Position numbers and translations under genes: made by a program. From Actinomycetales bacterium (lineage in GTDB: Bacteria; Actinomycetota; Actinomycetes; S36-B12), in the NCBI GenBank assembly GCA_017849335.1, contig JAFIHP010000387.1, positions 1 to 6,765 on the forward strand: DNA of 6,765 nt, given 5' to 3'. Of the stretch, positions 1 to 6,110 are shown piece by piece (the stretch's first letter is position 1; each line of letters begins with the position of its first letter). The notes under the pieces were generated by a model, which searched no databases, was not told the DNA's origin, and saw only the letters and a list, made by a program, of their open reading frames with translations.

Positions 1-633
1 GCCGACGACGACGTCGCGGCTGCGGACGACCACGCCCAGCAGCCGCCCGTCGCGCGCACGGTAGGCGTCGATGCTGACCTCCGGGCCGGCGACGAACGGC
101 TGGAAGACCGGTTCCGCCAAGGCCTCGGCGGCGACCGTCGCCGCGCCGGGTGCCAGATCGAGGCTCAGTCCGCGCGAGCCGGCGCCGTGGCGCTCCTTGA
201 CCACCACCCGGTCGCTGCCAGCGGCGGAGGGATCCAGCACGGTCGGGATCACCGGCACGCCCGCGTCGACCAGCGCTACGGCGAAGGCGAGCTTGTCCAG
301 GCACCGCGCGACGGCGGTCTCGGTGCCGGCCAGGCACCAGGTGCCCCGGGCGGAGAGGTCCTCGTGGTGCTCGGCGAAGAACAGCACGTCCGCGTCCCGG
401 GTCGGGACGAGCAGCTCCGGACCGATCGATGACACCGCGTCGACGACCGTCTGCGGCGCGACGTCGTCCAGGCGGGGGAAGGCGACGAACGGGTCCCACG
501 CGAACGCCGCCACGCAGCGGGGGTCGGCGTCCGTGGCGACGACCGACGCACCCGGGGCGACCTGCTGGAGCTGGTCGGCGATCGCCCGCAGGAGCGGGAG
601 CTTGCGGCTGGCGCTGGTGACAACGGCCTGCAC
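1..633 (-). CDS. ATP-grasp domain ligase, CarB-like (partial, 3' end beyond left edge)
   Basis: This frame is open from a GTG at 633 to the window edge, giving 211 codons with no stop. What is seen: an N-terminal Rossmann-like pre-ATP-grasp segment (VVTSASRKLPLLRAI, residues 4-18), then CLDKLAFAVALVDAGVPVIP (111-130), the usual DK...AGxPxPxT entry into the ATP-grasp fold. Next come VVVKERHGAGSRG (143-155), with K146 as likely ATP-binding lysine and a glycine-rich loop, and FQPFVAGPEVSIDAY (177-191), matching the conserved Q-x2-x2-G-x-E-x-x-x-D pattern. Family knowledge: such enzymes use ATP to join a carboxylate to an amine through an acyl-phosphate; stand-alone copies are common in glycan clusters. 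The C-terminal Mg-binding half lies outside the window. The substrate is unknown; aminoacylation or similar decoration of a sugar is inference from context. The start is chosen because of a strong Shine-Dalgarno at 637-644 and no in-frame start just upstream. Confidence 0.85.
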   Translation of the reverse strand, partial: MQAVVTSASRKLPLLRAIADQLQQVAPGASVVATDADPRCVAAFAWDPFVAFPRLDDVAPQTVVDAVSSIGPELLVPTRDADVLFFAEHHEDLSARGTWCLAGTETAVARCLDKLAFAVALVDAGVPVIPTVLDPSAAGSDRVVVKERHGAGSRGLSLDLAPGAATVAAEALAEPVFQPFVAGPEVSIDAYRARDGRLLGVVVRSRDVVVG

Positions 634-636
634 GCG

Positions 637-644
637 TCCTCCTC
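637..644 (-). promoter_or_regulatory. Shine-Dalgarno of the ATP-grasp gene
   Basis: Read on the minus strand this is GAGGAGGA, three bases before the GTG at 633. It decides the start: the nearby ATG at 653 is in another frame, and that frame gives a low-complexity Ser/Arg-rich peptide. Confidence 0.7.
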
Positions 645-680
645 GGTGCCCATCGTCCGCACCTCGTGGCCGACCGAGCT

Positions 681-692
681 GGCAGGCCTGCC
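681..692. repeat. Perfect 12-base palindrome, possible operator
   Basis: GGCAGGCCTGCC is identical to its reverse complement and does not extend further. It lies five bases before the TAGTCTA element, so it would sit between -35 and -10 for the rightward promoter and around the start site for the leftward one. That position suits a repressor site, but a 12-base palindrome in GC-rich DNA can arise by chance. Confidence 0.3.
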
Positions 693-696
693 CGGG

Positions 697-703
697 TAGT
701 CTA
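697..703. promoter_or_regulatory. Candidate bidirectional -10 element in divergent intergenic region
   Basis: The 120-base gap (634-753) separates two divergent genes and must hold at least one promoter. TAGTCTA at 697-703 reads as TAGTCT on the plus strand and TAGACT on the minus strand, both fitting the actinobacterial TAnnnT -10 consensus. On the minus strand a CCGACG box lies 17 bases upstream (721-726), with three matches to TTGACA. On the plus strand the -35 equivalent (about 674-679, CCGAGC) is poor. Predicted leaders would be roughly 45-60 bases on each side. Motif reading only; no start site is proven. Confidence 0.4.
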
Positions 704-753
704 GGGGCGCTCCGCACGCCCGTCGGGATGCCGAGCCTGAGCGGAGGAGACCT

Positions 754-1980
754 GTGACGAGCATCGCCGCCTGCCGGGTGTGCCGCAGCGACCGGCTCGC
801 CGAGATCCTCGACTTCGGCGACCTCGTGCTGACCGGTGTCTTCCCGGCGTCGCGGGAGGAGCACGTGTCCTCGGGCCGCGTCCGCCTGCTGCTGTGCCAG
901 GAGTGCGGTCTCGTCCAGCTGGGCGACACCTTCCCGCCCGCGGAGATGTACGGCGACAACTACGGCTACCGCAGCGGCCTGAACGCCTCGATGGTCGCCC
1001 ATCTGGAGCGCATCGCCCACCGGCTGGAGGCCCGGGTCGGGCTGGCACCGGGCGACCGCGTCCTCGACATCGGCGCGAACGACGGCACGCTCCTGCGCAG
1101 CTACAAGACCCCGGGGCTCGTCCGGGTGGGGATCGACCCGACGATCGCCAAGTTCCGCGAGTACTACCCCGACGACATCACCGCCGTCGACGACTTCTTC
1201 ACCGCCGCCGCGTACGAGCGGGTCGCCGACGGTCCGGCGCGGATCGTCACGTCGATCGCGATGTTCTACGACCTCGACGACCCGGTCGCGTTCGCGCGCG
1301 ACATCCGGTCGGCGCTCGCCGACGACGGCGTCTGGTACTTCGAGCAGAGCTACATGCCGTGGATGCTGCGCAGCGGCGCCTACGACACGATCTGCCACGA
1401 GCACCTGGAGTACTACTCGCTCACGACGATCAAGCGGATCCTGGACGACGCCGGACTGCACCTGCTCGACGCGGCGACGAACGCGGTCAACGGCGGGTCG
1501 ATCTCGGTGGTCGCGGGGCGCACGCCCGGCAGTGGCCCGTCGGTCTACGCGCAGTGGCTGCTGGAGCAGGAGGCCGGCGACCGCGTGCACAGCCCGGAGT
1601 CGTGGGTCGAGTTCCGTCAGAAGGTGCGCACGCGGCAGAAGGACCTGCACTCGCTGCTGACCCGTCTCGTCGATTCGGGCGCGTCGGTCATGGCCCTGGG
1701 TGCCTCGACCAAGGGCAACGTCCTGGTCATGACCACGCCGGTGACCGAGCAGCTGGTCAGCAAGGTCGGCGACGTCAACCCGTACAAGTTCGGCCGGTTC
1801 CTGCCCGGGTCGGGGATCCCGATCGTGTCGCAGGACGAGGTCCTCGCGGAGAACCCCGACTACCTGCTGATCCTCCCGTGGCACTTCCGCGAGACCTTCA
1901 TGGTGTCGCTCGCTCCCTACCTCGCCGCCGGCGGTCGACTGATCTTCCCGCTGCCGGACCTCGAGGTGGTCGGCTACTGA
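754..1980 (+). CDS. Class I SAM-dependent methyltransferase, sugar C-methyltransferase type (TylC3/NovU/TcaB9-like)
   Basis: The 408-aa protein has the three-part layout of NDP-4-keto-6-deoxysugar C-methyltransferases. An N-terminal zinc-binding domain has CRVC (C7, C10) and CQEC (C48, C51). A Rossmann SAM domain has motif I at VLDIGANDGTLL (103-114) and the family signature ICHEHLEYYS (213-222). The C-terminal domain has GASTKGNVLV (316-325) and PYKFGRFLPGSGIPI (343-357). The length is normal for the family. Known members add a methyl to C3 of a 4-ketosugar nucleotide; the HEH histidine/glutamate (E216, H217) lies in the active site. Oddity: the residue before HEH is C214, where antibiotic-sugar enzymes such as TcaB9 have tyrosine, so substrate or chemistry may differ. 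The GTG start has GGAGG at 743-747 with a six-base spacer. It is followed directly by the GT-like gene. No dTDP-sugar dehydratase is in the window, so the substrate is unidentified. Confidence 0.85.
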   Translation: MTSIAACRVCRSDRLAEILDFGDLVLTGVFPASREEHVSSGRVRLLLCQECGLVQLGDTFPPAEMYGDNYGYRSGLNASMVAHLERIAHRLEARVGLAPGDRVLDIGANDGTLLRSYKTPGLVRVGIDPTIAKFREYYPDDITAVDDFFTAAAYERVADGPARIVTSIAMFYDLDDPVAFARDIRSALADDGVWYFEQSYMPWMLRSGAYDTICHEHLEYYSLTTIKRILDDAGLHLLDAATNAVNGGSISVVAGRTPGSGPSVYAQWLLEQEAGDRVHSPESWVEFRQKVRTRQKDLHSLLTRLVDSGASVMALGASTKGNVLVMTTPVTEQLVSKVGDVNPYKFGRFLPGSGIPIVSQDEVLAENPDYLLILPWHFRETFMVSLAPYLAAGGRLIFPLPDLEVVGY

Positions 1981-2780
1981 TGGCCGACCCGCTCGGTCTG
2001 GTGGTGCTCGCCGCCGACGAGCGACCGCTGCCTCGGCTGGGCGCCTCGATCCAGCGCTTCAACGCCGAGGGGATGCCGGTCCGCGTCATCCGTACGGACG
2101 AGAATCCGGCCGCCGTCCTCGACCTGTGGCGCACCGTCCCGTGCGACGTGTGCGTCGTCGTCGCCCCGACCGTCGAGTTCGTGCGGCCGTTCGGCGCCCG
2201 CGATTTCGTGCGTGCCGACGGCGTGCCGTTCGCGGTCGTGTCGGAGGAGGCCGAGCGACGCGTCGAGGGCGCGGCCGACCTCGACGCGGCGGATGCGGCC
2301 CGGGAGGCGGCCCAGGGGGCGCTGGGCCTGTCGGACCGTCGCCGGTTCGTCAGCCGCGGTGTCGCCGTCGTCTCCGCGCGCGCTCTGCGGGCCTTCCACG
2401 ACGAGTTCCTGCAGCCGCGCGGCTGGTCCTACGACGATGCTCTCCGGGTCTGTGCTGACGAGATCGCCTGGTACCACGCGTGGTTGCGTGCGGGGTCGCC
2501 CGTGCCGTTCGCGCAGCGGGAGCCGCTCGTCGTCCCCCTGGACACCCCGGGGCGCCGGTCGGACTACCGCCTCAACGGCGTCACGGCACCGGACATCGCG
2601 CGCGGCTACCTCGGCGTGCTGTGGCCGCCGGACGAGGCGACGGTGCGCCGCGGCGAGCATGGCGCCGGCTCCGTGAGTGCGCTGGCGGCCGGCCTCACCG
2701 CGGGGCAGCTCTCGCGGGCGACGGTCCGACGGCTGACGCGTCGGGCACCGCGCGTGCAGCGCTGGCTGCGCCTGGGGTAG
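1980..2780 (+). CDS. Glycosyltransferase-like protein of unknown function (possibly DUF6492-like, GT-A fold)
   Basis: This 266-aa protein starts at an ATG sharing its A with the TGA of the methyltransferase (TGATG), so the two are very likely translationally coupled; a GAGGTGG at 1963-1969 may serve as Shine-Dalgarno. The same frame stays open upstream across the methyltransferase gene, but that stretch is an Arg/Pro-rich shadow. What is seen: a hydrophobic N-terminal strand (LGLVVLAADERPLPRL), a strand-plus-acidic segment CDVCVVVAPTVEFVRPF (55-71), ADGVPFAVVS (79-88), YDDALRVCADEIAWYHAWL (151-169) and GYLGVLWPP (209-217), then a basic tail rich in Arg (about 248-264). The 55-71 segment resembles the DSDv-FxRPF region of GT-A-like DUF6492 proteins, but the acidic DxD pair is replaced by APT. 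Family assignment is from memory of pattern and weak. A role in sugar transfer is inferred from the pattern and from coupling to a sugar enzyme. No signal peptide or membrane span is visible. Confidence 0.6.
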   Translation: MADPLGLVVLAADERPLPRLGASIQRFNAEGMPVRVIRTDENPAAVLDLWRTVPCDVCVVVAPTVEFVRPFGARDFVRADGVPFAVVSEEAERRVEGAADLDAADAAREAAQGALGLSDRRRFVSRGVAVVSARALRAFHDEFLQPRGWSYDDALRVCADEIAWYHAWLRAGSPVPFAQREPLVVPLDTPGRRSDYRLNGVTAPDIARGYLGVLWPPDEATVRRGEHGAGSVSALAAGLTAGQLSRATVRRLTRRAPRVQRWLRLG

Positions 2781-2789
2781 CGGGCTCGC

Positions 2790-2795
2790 TACCGT
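2790..2795 (+). promoter_or_regulatory. Candidate -10 box for leaderless transcription of the TMEM175-family gene
   Basis: TACCGT fits TAnnnT and ends six bases before the ATG at 2802, the spacing expected if transcription starts at the A of ATG. There is no Shine-Dalgarno in the 21 bases between the previous stop and this ATG. The -35 region (about 2767-2772, TGCGCC) is poor. This suggests the gene is transcribed separately as a leaderless mRNA, which is common in actinobacteria. Confidence 0.45.
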
Positions 2796-2801
2796 CTGGC
2801 C

Positions 2802-3467
2802 ATGCGGCGCGACGACGAGCAGGGCCGGGTGGACACGTCGGACTCCCCGGAGTTCGGCCGCGGCCTCTCCTTCACCGACGCGATCTACGGGTTCGCGATC
2901 ACCCTGCTCGTCGTCAACCTCGATGTGCCGGCGGCGGCGGACTGGTCGAGCCTGTCCGCCTTGATCGGCTCGGGCCTGTACGGGCAGCTCTTCGGCTACA
3001 CGTTGAGCTTCGTCGTGATCGCGATCTTCTGGCGGGTGAACTTCCGCCTCGTCCGATCGATGTCCGGGATGACCTCGCCGGTGCTCACGGCGCAGATCGT
3101 CGCGGCGTTCTTCGTGGTGCTCATTCCCTTCACGACGCAGGGCATGAGCGACCCCGCGACCCGTGACCTCGGACTGCCGACAGCCCTGTACGCGCTGAAC
3201 ATCGCCCTGGCGTCGCTGGCCCAGACGGCGACCTACCTCATCGCCCAGCGGCAGGGGCTCACCTCGCTGCCGTCGACCAACGACGTGTCCCGCCGCCTCG
3301 TCCTCGCGTCGCTGGTGACGCCGCTGGTCTTCCTCGCCTCGATCCCGATCGCGGTAGGCGTCGGATCGCAGGCAGCGGAGCTCAGCTGGCTCCTGCTCGT
3401 GGTGCTCGGACCGCTCACCGGCCGGATCGCCCCGAGGGCCGCACCGCGACCGCGGGCGGCTTCGTGA
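2802..3467 (+). CDS. TMEM175 family (DUF1211) integral membrane protein, putative potassium channel
   Basis: This 221-aa protein carries the family signature in its first membrane helix: R20-x3-F24-T25-D26, followed by an AITLL core (32-36), compared with the usual RxxxFSDxxxAIAITLL. Six hydrophobic segments can be drawn at about 24-44, 60-78, 93-112, 126-148, 166-188 and 194-210. The second ends in FWRVNFRL (the family often has FWxxHH) and the third in IPFTTQ, also family-like. Six helices and about 200 residues match the prokaryotic single-repeat form, which assembles as a tetramer and conducts potassium as a leak-type channel. The Ser-to-Thr change in FSD and the missing histidines after helix 2 are mild departures. 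The gene has no Shine-Dalgarno and probably its own leaderless promoter. It is convergent with the pse operon, 15 bases away. No link to sugar metabolism is visible; it may simply be a bystander. Confidence 0.88.
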   Translation: MRRDDEQGRVDTSDSPEFGRGLSFTDAIYGFAITLLVVNLDVPAAADWSSLSALIGSGLYGQLFGYTLSFVVIAIFWRVNFRLVRSMSGMTSPVLTAQIVAAFFVVLIPFTTQGMSDPATRDLGLPTALYALNIALASLAQTATYLIAQRQGLTSLPSTNDVSRRLVLASLVTPLVFLASIPIAVGVGSQAAELSWLLLVVLGPLTGRIAPRAAPRPRAAS

Positions 3468-3482
3468 CCGGAGGGTTGCCGA
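3468..3482. other. Convergent 15-base intergenic gap, no recognisable terminator
   Basis: The two stop codons face each other across 15 bases. No stem with a T-run is visible; the best pairing nearby is a 4-base CGGC/GCCG around 3457-3481. Termination may be Rho-dependent, or the transcripts may overlap. Confidence 0.5.
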
Positions 3483-4046
3483 CTACAGCAGGAGGCCGTG
3501 CACGACGGAGTCGACCCACTCGCCGTCGACGTCATGGTGCGCGCGCAGGAGGCCCTCCTGGACGAACCCGGCGTCCTCCAGGAGCGGGAAGAGCCTGGTG
3601 CGCATCGCGTACGCCTCGGTCGTGAGCTTGTGCAGGCCGAGCTGCCCGCGGGCCGCCGGTACCAGCATCGCCAGGTAGGCGCGCCAGTCCGCGGCGAACG
3701 TGCTGTCATCGAGACGGTCCGTGCGGGTGAGGAAGGAGACCTCACCGCGCCGGTCGCCCCAGGCGAGATGGACGACACCTCCGTACCCGATGAGCTCGCC
3801 GTCGAGATCGACCGCGACGAGGACCTGCGCCGGCTCGAGCTGGTCGAACTGCGGAGCCACGATGTCGCGGTAGTAGGCGTCCTGATCGGCTGGCGTCAAC
3901 GGGGCGCGTTGCCGCAGGACGTCGATCTGCGCGTTGCGCCAGTCGCGGATCGGCACACGGTCCGCCCACGCCACCGGGCGCATCGTGTAGGCGCCGTGCT
4001 GTCCGCCCAACGCGGGTGCACAGGCATAGGCCGACGGCCAGCTCAC
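3483..4046 (-). CDS. GNAT-family N-acyltransferase, probable PseH-position enzyme of the pseudaminic acid pathway
   Basis: This 187-aa protein starts at GTG 4046, overlapping the TGA of pseC by four bases (GTGA), with GGAGGT at 4050-4055. A later ATG at 3983 (MRPVAW) is where homology seems to begin but has no Shine-Dalgarno. What is seen: MRPVAWADRVPIRDWRNAQI (22-41), the N-terminal layout of sugar N-acetyltransferases; IGYGGVVHLAW (86-96) with GEVSFL (101-106) as central strands; and LHKLTTEAYAMR (138-149), LEDAGFVQEGLLRAHH (156-171) and DGEWVDSVVHGL (174-185) as the C-terminal GNAT part. By position it should acylate the 4-amino group of UDP-4-amino-4,6-dideoxy-AltNAc. It is not a typical PseH: the Q/R-x-x-G-x-G/A acyl-CoA loop is not visible. 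It resembles a GNAT group that I recall from nonulosonic-acid clusters of other phyla. Donor and exact substrate are therefore uncertain. Confidence 0.82.
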   Translation of the reverse strand: MSWPSAYACAPALGGQHGAYTMRPVAWADRVPIRDWRNAQIDVLRQRAPLTPADQDAYYRDIVAPQFDQLEPAQVLVAVDLDGELIGYGGVVHLAWGDRRGEVSFLTRTDRLDDSTFAADWRAYLAMLVPAARGQLGLHKLTTEAYAMRTRLFPLLEDAGFVQEGLLRAHHDVDGEWVDSVVHGLLL

Positions 4047-5134
4047 CGCACCTCCGCCAGCACGCGCTCGAGCGTCGCGACCACGGTGTCCTGCTCCGCG
4101 TCGGTCAGGTCGGCGTAGATCGGCAGGCTGATCAGGCCGTCGTAGACCCGGTCGGCGACGGGGAACCCCTCCGGCGGGATCTCGATGTCGGCGCTCACGG
4201 TGTGGTGGTGAACGGGCACGTAGTGCACCTGCACGCCGATGCCCTCCTCCCGCAGCCGCCGGAACACCGTCGCCCGCTCGGGCACGCGCACCGCGAACAG
4301 GTGATAGCCGTGCCGCCATCCCGTCGGCGCCTGCGGGGGGAGGATGATCGGGAACCCTGCGAGCAGGTCCCGATACCGGGCGGCGATCTCATTGCGCCGC
4401 AACGAGAACTGCTCGATACGCGCGAGCTGGGAGATGCCGAGTGCTGCCTGGACGTCGGTCAGGCGGTAGTTGTAGCCGACCTCCACGGCGTCGTACTCCC
4501 AGGCGTTCGCCCGCGGGCTGCGGTCGATTCCGTGCGAGCGGAACCGGCGCATCCGGGCGGCGAGTTCGTCGTCGTTGGTCGTCGCCATGCCGCCCTCGGC
4601 CGTCGTGACCGGCTTGACGGGGTGGAACGAGAACACCGTGACGTCGCTGTGGGCGCAGTTGCCCACGGGGCCGTCGGGGGTCAGCGCGCCGAGGGCGTGG
4701 GAGGAGTCCTGGATGACCACGCGCGGACGGTGCGGCAGCACGGAGAGGTCGACCGGCAGTCCCGCGTAGTCGACGGCGACGAGGGCATCGACCGCCGCGT
4801 CGACCCGCGTCACGTCGATGTTCCAGGTGGCCTCGTCGATGTCGAGGAGGGCGGGACGGGCGCCGACGTAGCGCGCACAGTTCGCGCTCGCCATGAACGT
4901 CAGCGGCGACGTGTGGACGACATCGCCGGTCCCGAGCCCGGTGGCGTGGCACGCACCGTGCAGCGCCGACGTCGCCGAGTTGAACGCGACGGCGTGCCTT
5001 GCTCCGGTGTACGAGCACACCGCGCGCTCGAACTCCTCGACGGCGGGACCGGTCGTGAGCCAGTCGCTGCGCAGCACACGCGTGACGGCCTCGACGTCGG
5101 AGTCGTCGATCGACTGACGGCCGTACGGGATCAC
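4043..5134 (-). CDS. pseC: UDP-4-amino-4,6-dideoxy-N-acetyl-beta-L-altrosamine transaminase (PseC-like, DegT/DnrJ/EryC1 family)
   Basis: This 363-aa PLP enzyme would transfer an amino group, usually from glutamate, to C4 of the PseB product. Diagnostic features: the PseC-type start IPYGRQSIDDSDVEAV (2-17) and LRSDWLTTGP (21-30); NSATSALH (52-59) for PLP phosphate contacts; VIQDSSHALGA (140-150), with D143 for the pyridine nitrogen; FSFHPVKPVTTAEGGM (168-183), with K174 as the Schiff-base lysine; and GYNYRLTDVQAALG (220-233). Length is normal. The GTG start lies one base after the pseB stop (TGACGTG); no good Shine-Dalgarno is seen, so translation probably depends on pseB. Unusual: where PseC normally continues VPVH with LQPYY..., this copy has HHTVSADIEIPPE (309-321) before GFPVAD, possibly an alternative substrate-binding loop. 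The N-terminal signature favours PseC over LegC-type aminotransferases. Confidence 0.93.
   Translation of the reverse strand: MIPYGRQSIDDSDVEAVTRVLRSDWLTTGPAVEEFERAVCSYTGARHAVAFNSATSALHGACHATGLGTGDVVHTSPLTFMASANCARYVGARPALLDIDEATWNIDVTRVDAAVDALVAVDYAGLPVDLSVLPHRPRVVIQDSSHALGALTPDGPVGNCAHSDVTVFSFHPVKPVTTAEGGMATTNDDELAARMRRFRSHGIDRSPRANAWEYDAVEVGYNYRLTDVQAALGISQLARIEQFSLRRNEIAARYRDLLAGFPIILPPQAPTGWRHGYHLFAVRVPERATVFRRLREEGIGVQVHYVPVHHHTVSADIEIPPEGFPVADRVYDGLISLPIYADLTDAEQDTVVATLERVLAEVR
4050..4055 (-). promoter_or_regulatory. Shine-Dalgarno of the GNAT gene, inside the pseC coding end
   Basis: Read on the minus strand this is GGAGGT, three bases before the GTG at 4046. It supports that start over the ATG at 3983, which has no such site, and indicates coupled translation with pseC. 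Confidence 0.6.
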
Positions 5135-5135
5135 G

Positions 5136-6110
5136 TCAGCTCTCGGCGATCATCGCGCGCAGGTCGTCTGGAGTCAGCCACAGGTCGTTGGTGTCGGAGC
5201 GGTACGAGAACCCCGGGGGCACGGGCTCGCCCTCGGGCTCGGTGAACCACCACTCCTTCACGGTCGGCTTGACCACGTAGCGGTCGGACTGGCGGACCGT
5301 GCGGTAGCTGTCGTCGGCGGAGATCATCTCCTCGTGCAGCTTCTCGCCCGGCCGGATGCCGACCTCGTACGTCGGCGAGCCCGGGGCGACCGCCTCCACC
5401 AGGTCCAGGATCCGCATGCTCGGAATGCGCGGAACGAAGAGCTCGCCGCCGTTCATCCGGTCGAAGGAGTCGACGACGAACTGGACCGCCTGCGGCAGCG
5501 TGATCCAGAAGCGCGTCATGCGGGTGTCGGTGATCGGCAGGGGCTTCCCCTCGGCGGCGAGCTGCCGGAACAGCGGGATGACCGATCCGCGGCTGCCCAT
5601 CACGTTGCCGTACCGGACGACGGAGAAGTCCGCGCCCTCGGCGTTGCTGTAGTTGTTGGCGCCCACGAAGAGCTTGTCCGCGGTGAGCTTGGTCGCGCCG
5701 TAGAGGTTGATGGGGGACGAGGCCTTGTCGGTGGACAGCGCCACGACCTTGCGGACGCCGGCGTCCAGGCAGGCCTCGATCACGTTCTGGCTGCCGAGCA
5801 CGTTGGTCTTCACGTACTCGAACGGGTTGTACTCCGCCGTGTCGACCTGCTTCAGCGCCGCCGCGTGGACGACGTACTCCACGCCGTGGAAGGCGCGCTT
5901 GAGTCGCTCGGGGTCGCGGATGTCCCCGATGAACCAGCGCAGCCGATCGTCGGGGAAGTCCTTCTTCATCTCCGACTGCTTCAGCTCGTCGCGCGACAGG
6001 ATCGCGATGCGGCGCGGGTCGAGATGGTCCAGTGCGTGCCGGATGAACGCCTTGCCGAACGACCCCGTCCCCCCGGTGACCAGGATCGACGAGTTGGCCA
6101 GCACGCTCAT
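5136..6110 (-). CDS. pseB: UDP-N-acetylglucosamine 4,6-dehydratase (inverting), PseB
   Basis: This 324-aa extended SDR enzyme performs the first step of pseudaminic acid synthesis: 4,6-dehydration of UDP-GlcNAc with C5 inversion. What is seen: the Rossmann loop TGGTGSFG (12-19); SRDELKQSEM (39-48), typical of PseB/FlaA1; AALKQVDTAEYNPFEYVKTN (84-103); the catalytic stretch STDKASSPINLYGATK (126-141) with T127, D128, K129, Y137 and K141; RYGNVMGSRGSVIP (166-179); and RPGEKLHEEMIS (253-264). Spacing of the catalytic residues matches H. pylori FlaA1 (offset of about four). The short soluble form, without membrane helices, separates it from PglF/WbpM-type dehydratases. The start is ATG 6110, overlapping the pseF stop by four bases (ATGA), with AAGGAAA at 6115-6121 as Shine-Dalgarno. 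The frame stays open upstream to 6326, but that part is an Arg/Ala-rich shadow of pseF. Confidence 0.95.
   Translation of the reverse strand: MSVLANSSILVTGGTGSFGKAFIRHALDHLDPRRIAILSRDELKQSEMKKDFPDDRLRWFIGDIRDPERLKRAFHGVEYVVHAAALKQVDTAEYNPFEYVKTNVLGSQNVIEACLDAGVRKVVALSTDKASSPINLYGATKLTADKLFVGANNYSNAEGADFSVVRYGNVMGSRGSVIPLFRQLAAEGKPLPITDTRMTRFWITLPQAVQFVVDSFDRMNGGELFVPRIPSMRILDLVEAVAPGSPTYEVGIRPGEKLHEEMISADDSYRTVRQSDRYVVKPTVKEWWFTEPEGEPVPPGFSYRSDTNDLWLTPDDLRAMIAES

Noticed and set aside
1..16. GAC repeats at the left edge (GCCGACGACGACGTCG)
   Set aside because: These encode a run of valines in the ATP-grasp frame and are ordinary codon repetition in GC-rich coding sequence.
276..959. Minus-strand open frame across the divergent intergenic region
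   Set aside because: Ser/Arg/Pro-rich, no motifs; it overlaps the ATP-grasp gene in a wrong frame and the methyltransferase start, both of which have clear family motifs.
780..1979. Long plus-strand open frame running into the GT-like gene, suggesting a 666-aa fusion protein
   Set aside because: The part before 1980 is Arg/Pro/Gly-rich low-complexity translation lying on the methyltransferase in another frame; the real start is the ATG at 1980 in the TGATG overlap.
1974..2660. Minus-strand open frame opposite the GT-like gene
   Set aside because: Arg/Val/Asp-rich with no hydrophobic core; the plus-strand gene has coupling to the upstream gene and ordered secondary-structure patterns.
4047..4319. 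N-terminal extension of the GNAT up to base 4319
   Set aside because: The added 91 residues are an Arg/Gly/Ala-rich shadow of pseC; GTG 4046 has a Shine-Dalgarno and a GTGA overlap.
4016..5245. Plus-strand 409-aa open frame opposite pseC
   Set aside because: Val/Arg/His-rich shadow of the reverse strand of pseC; no family motifs, while pseC has a full PLP-aminotransferase signature set.
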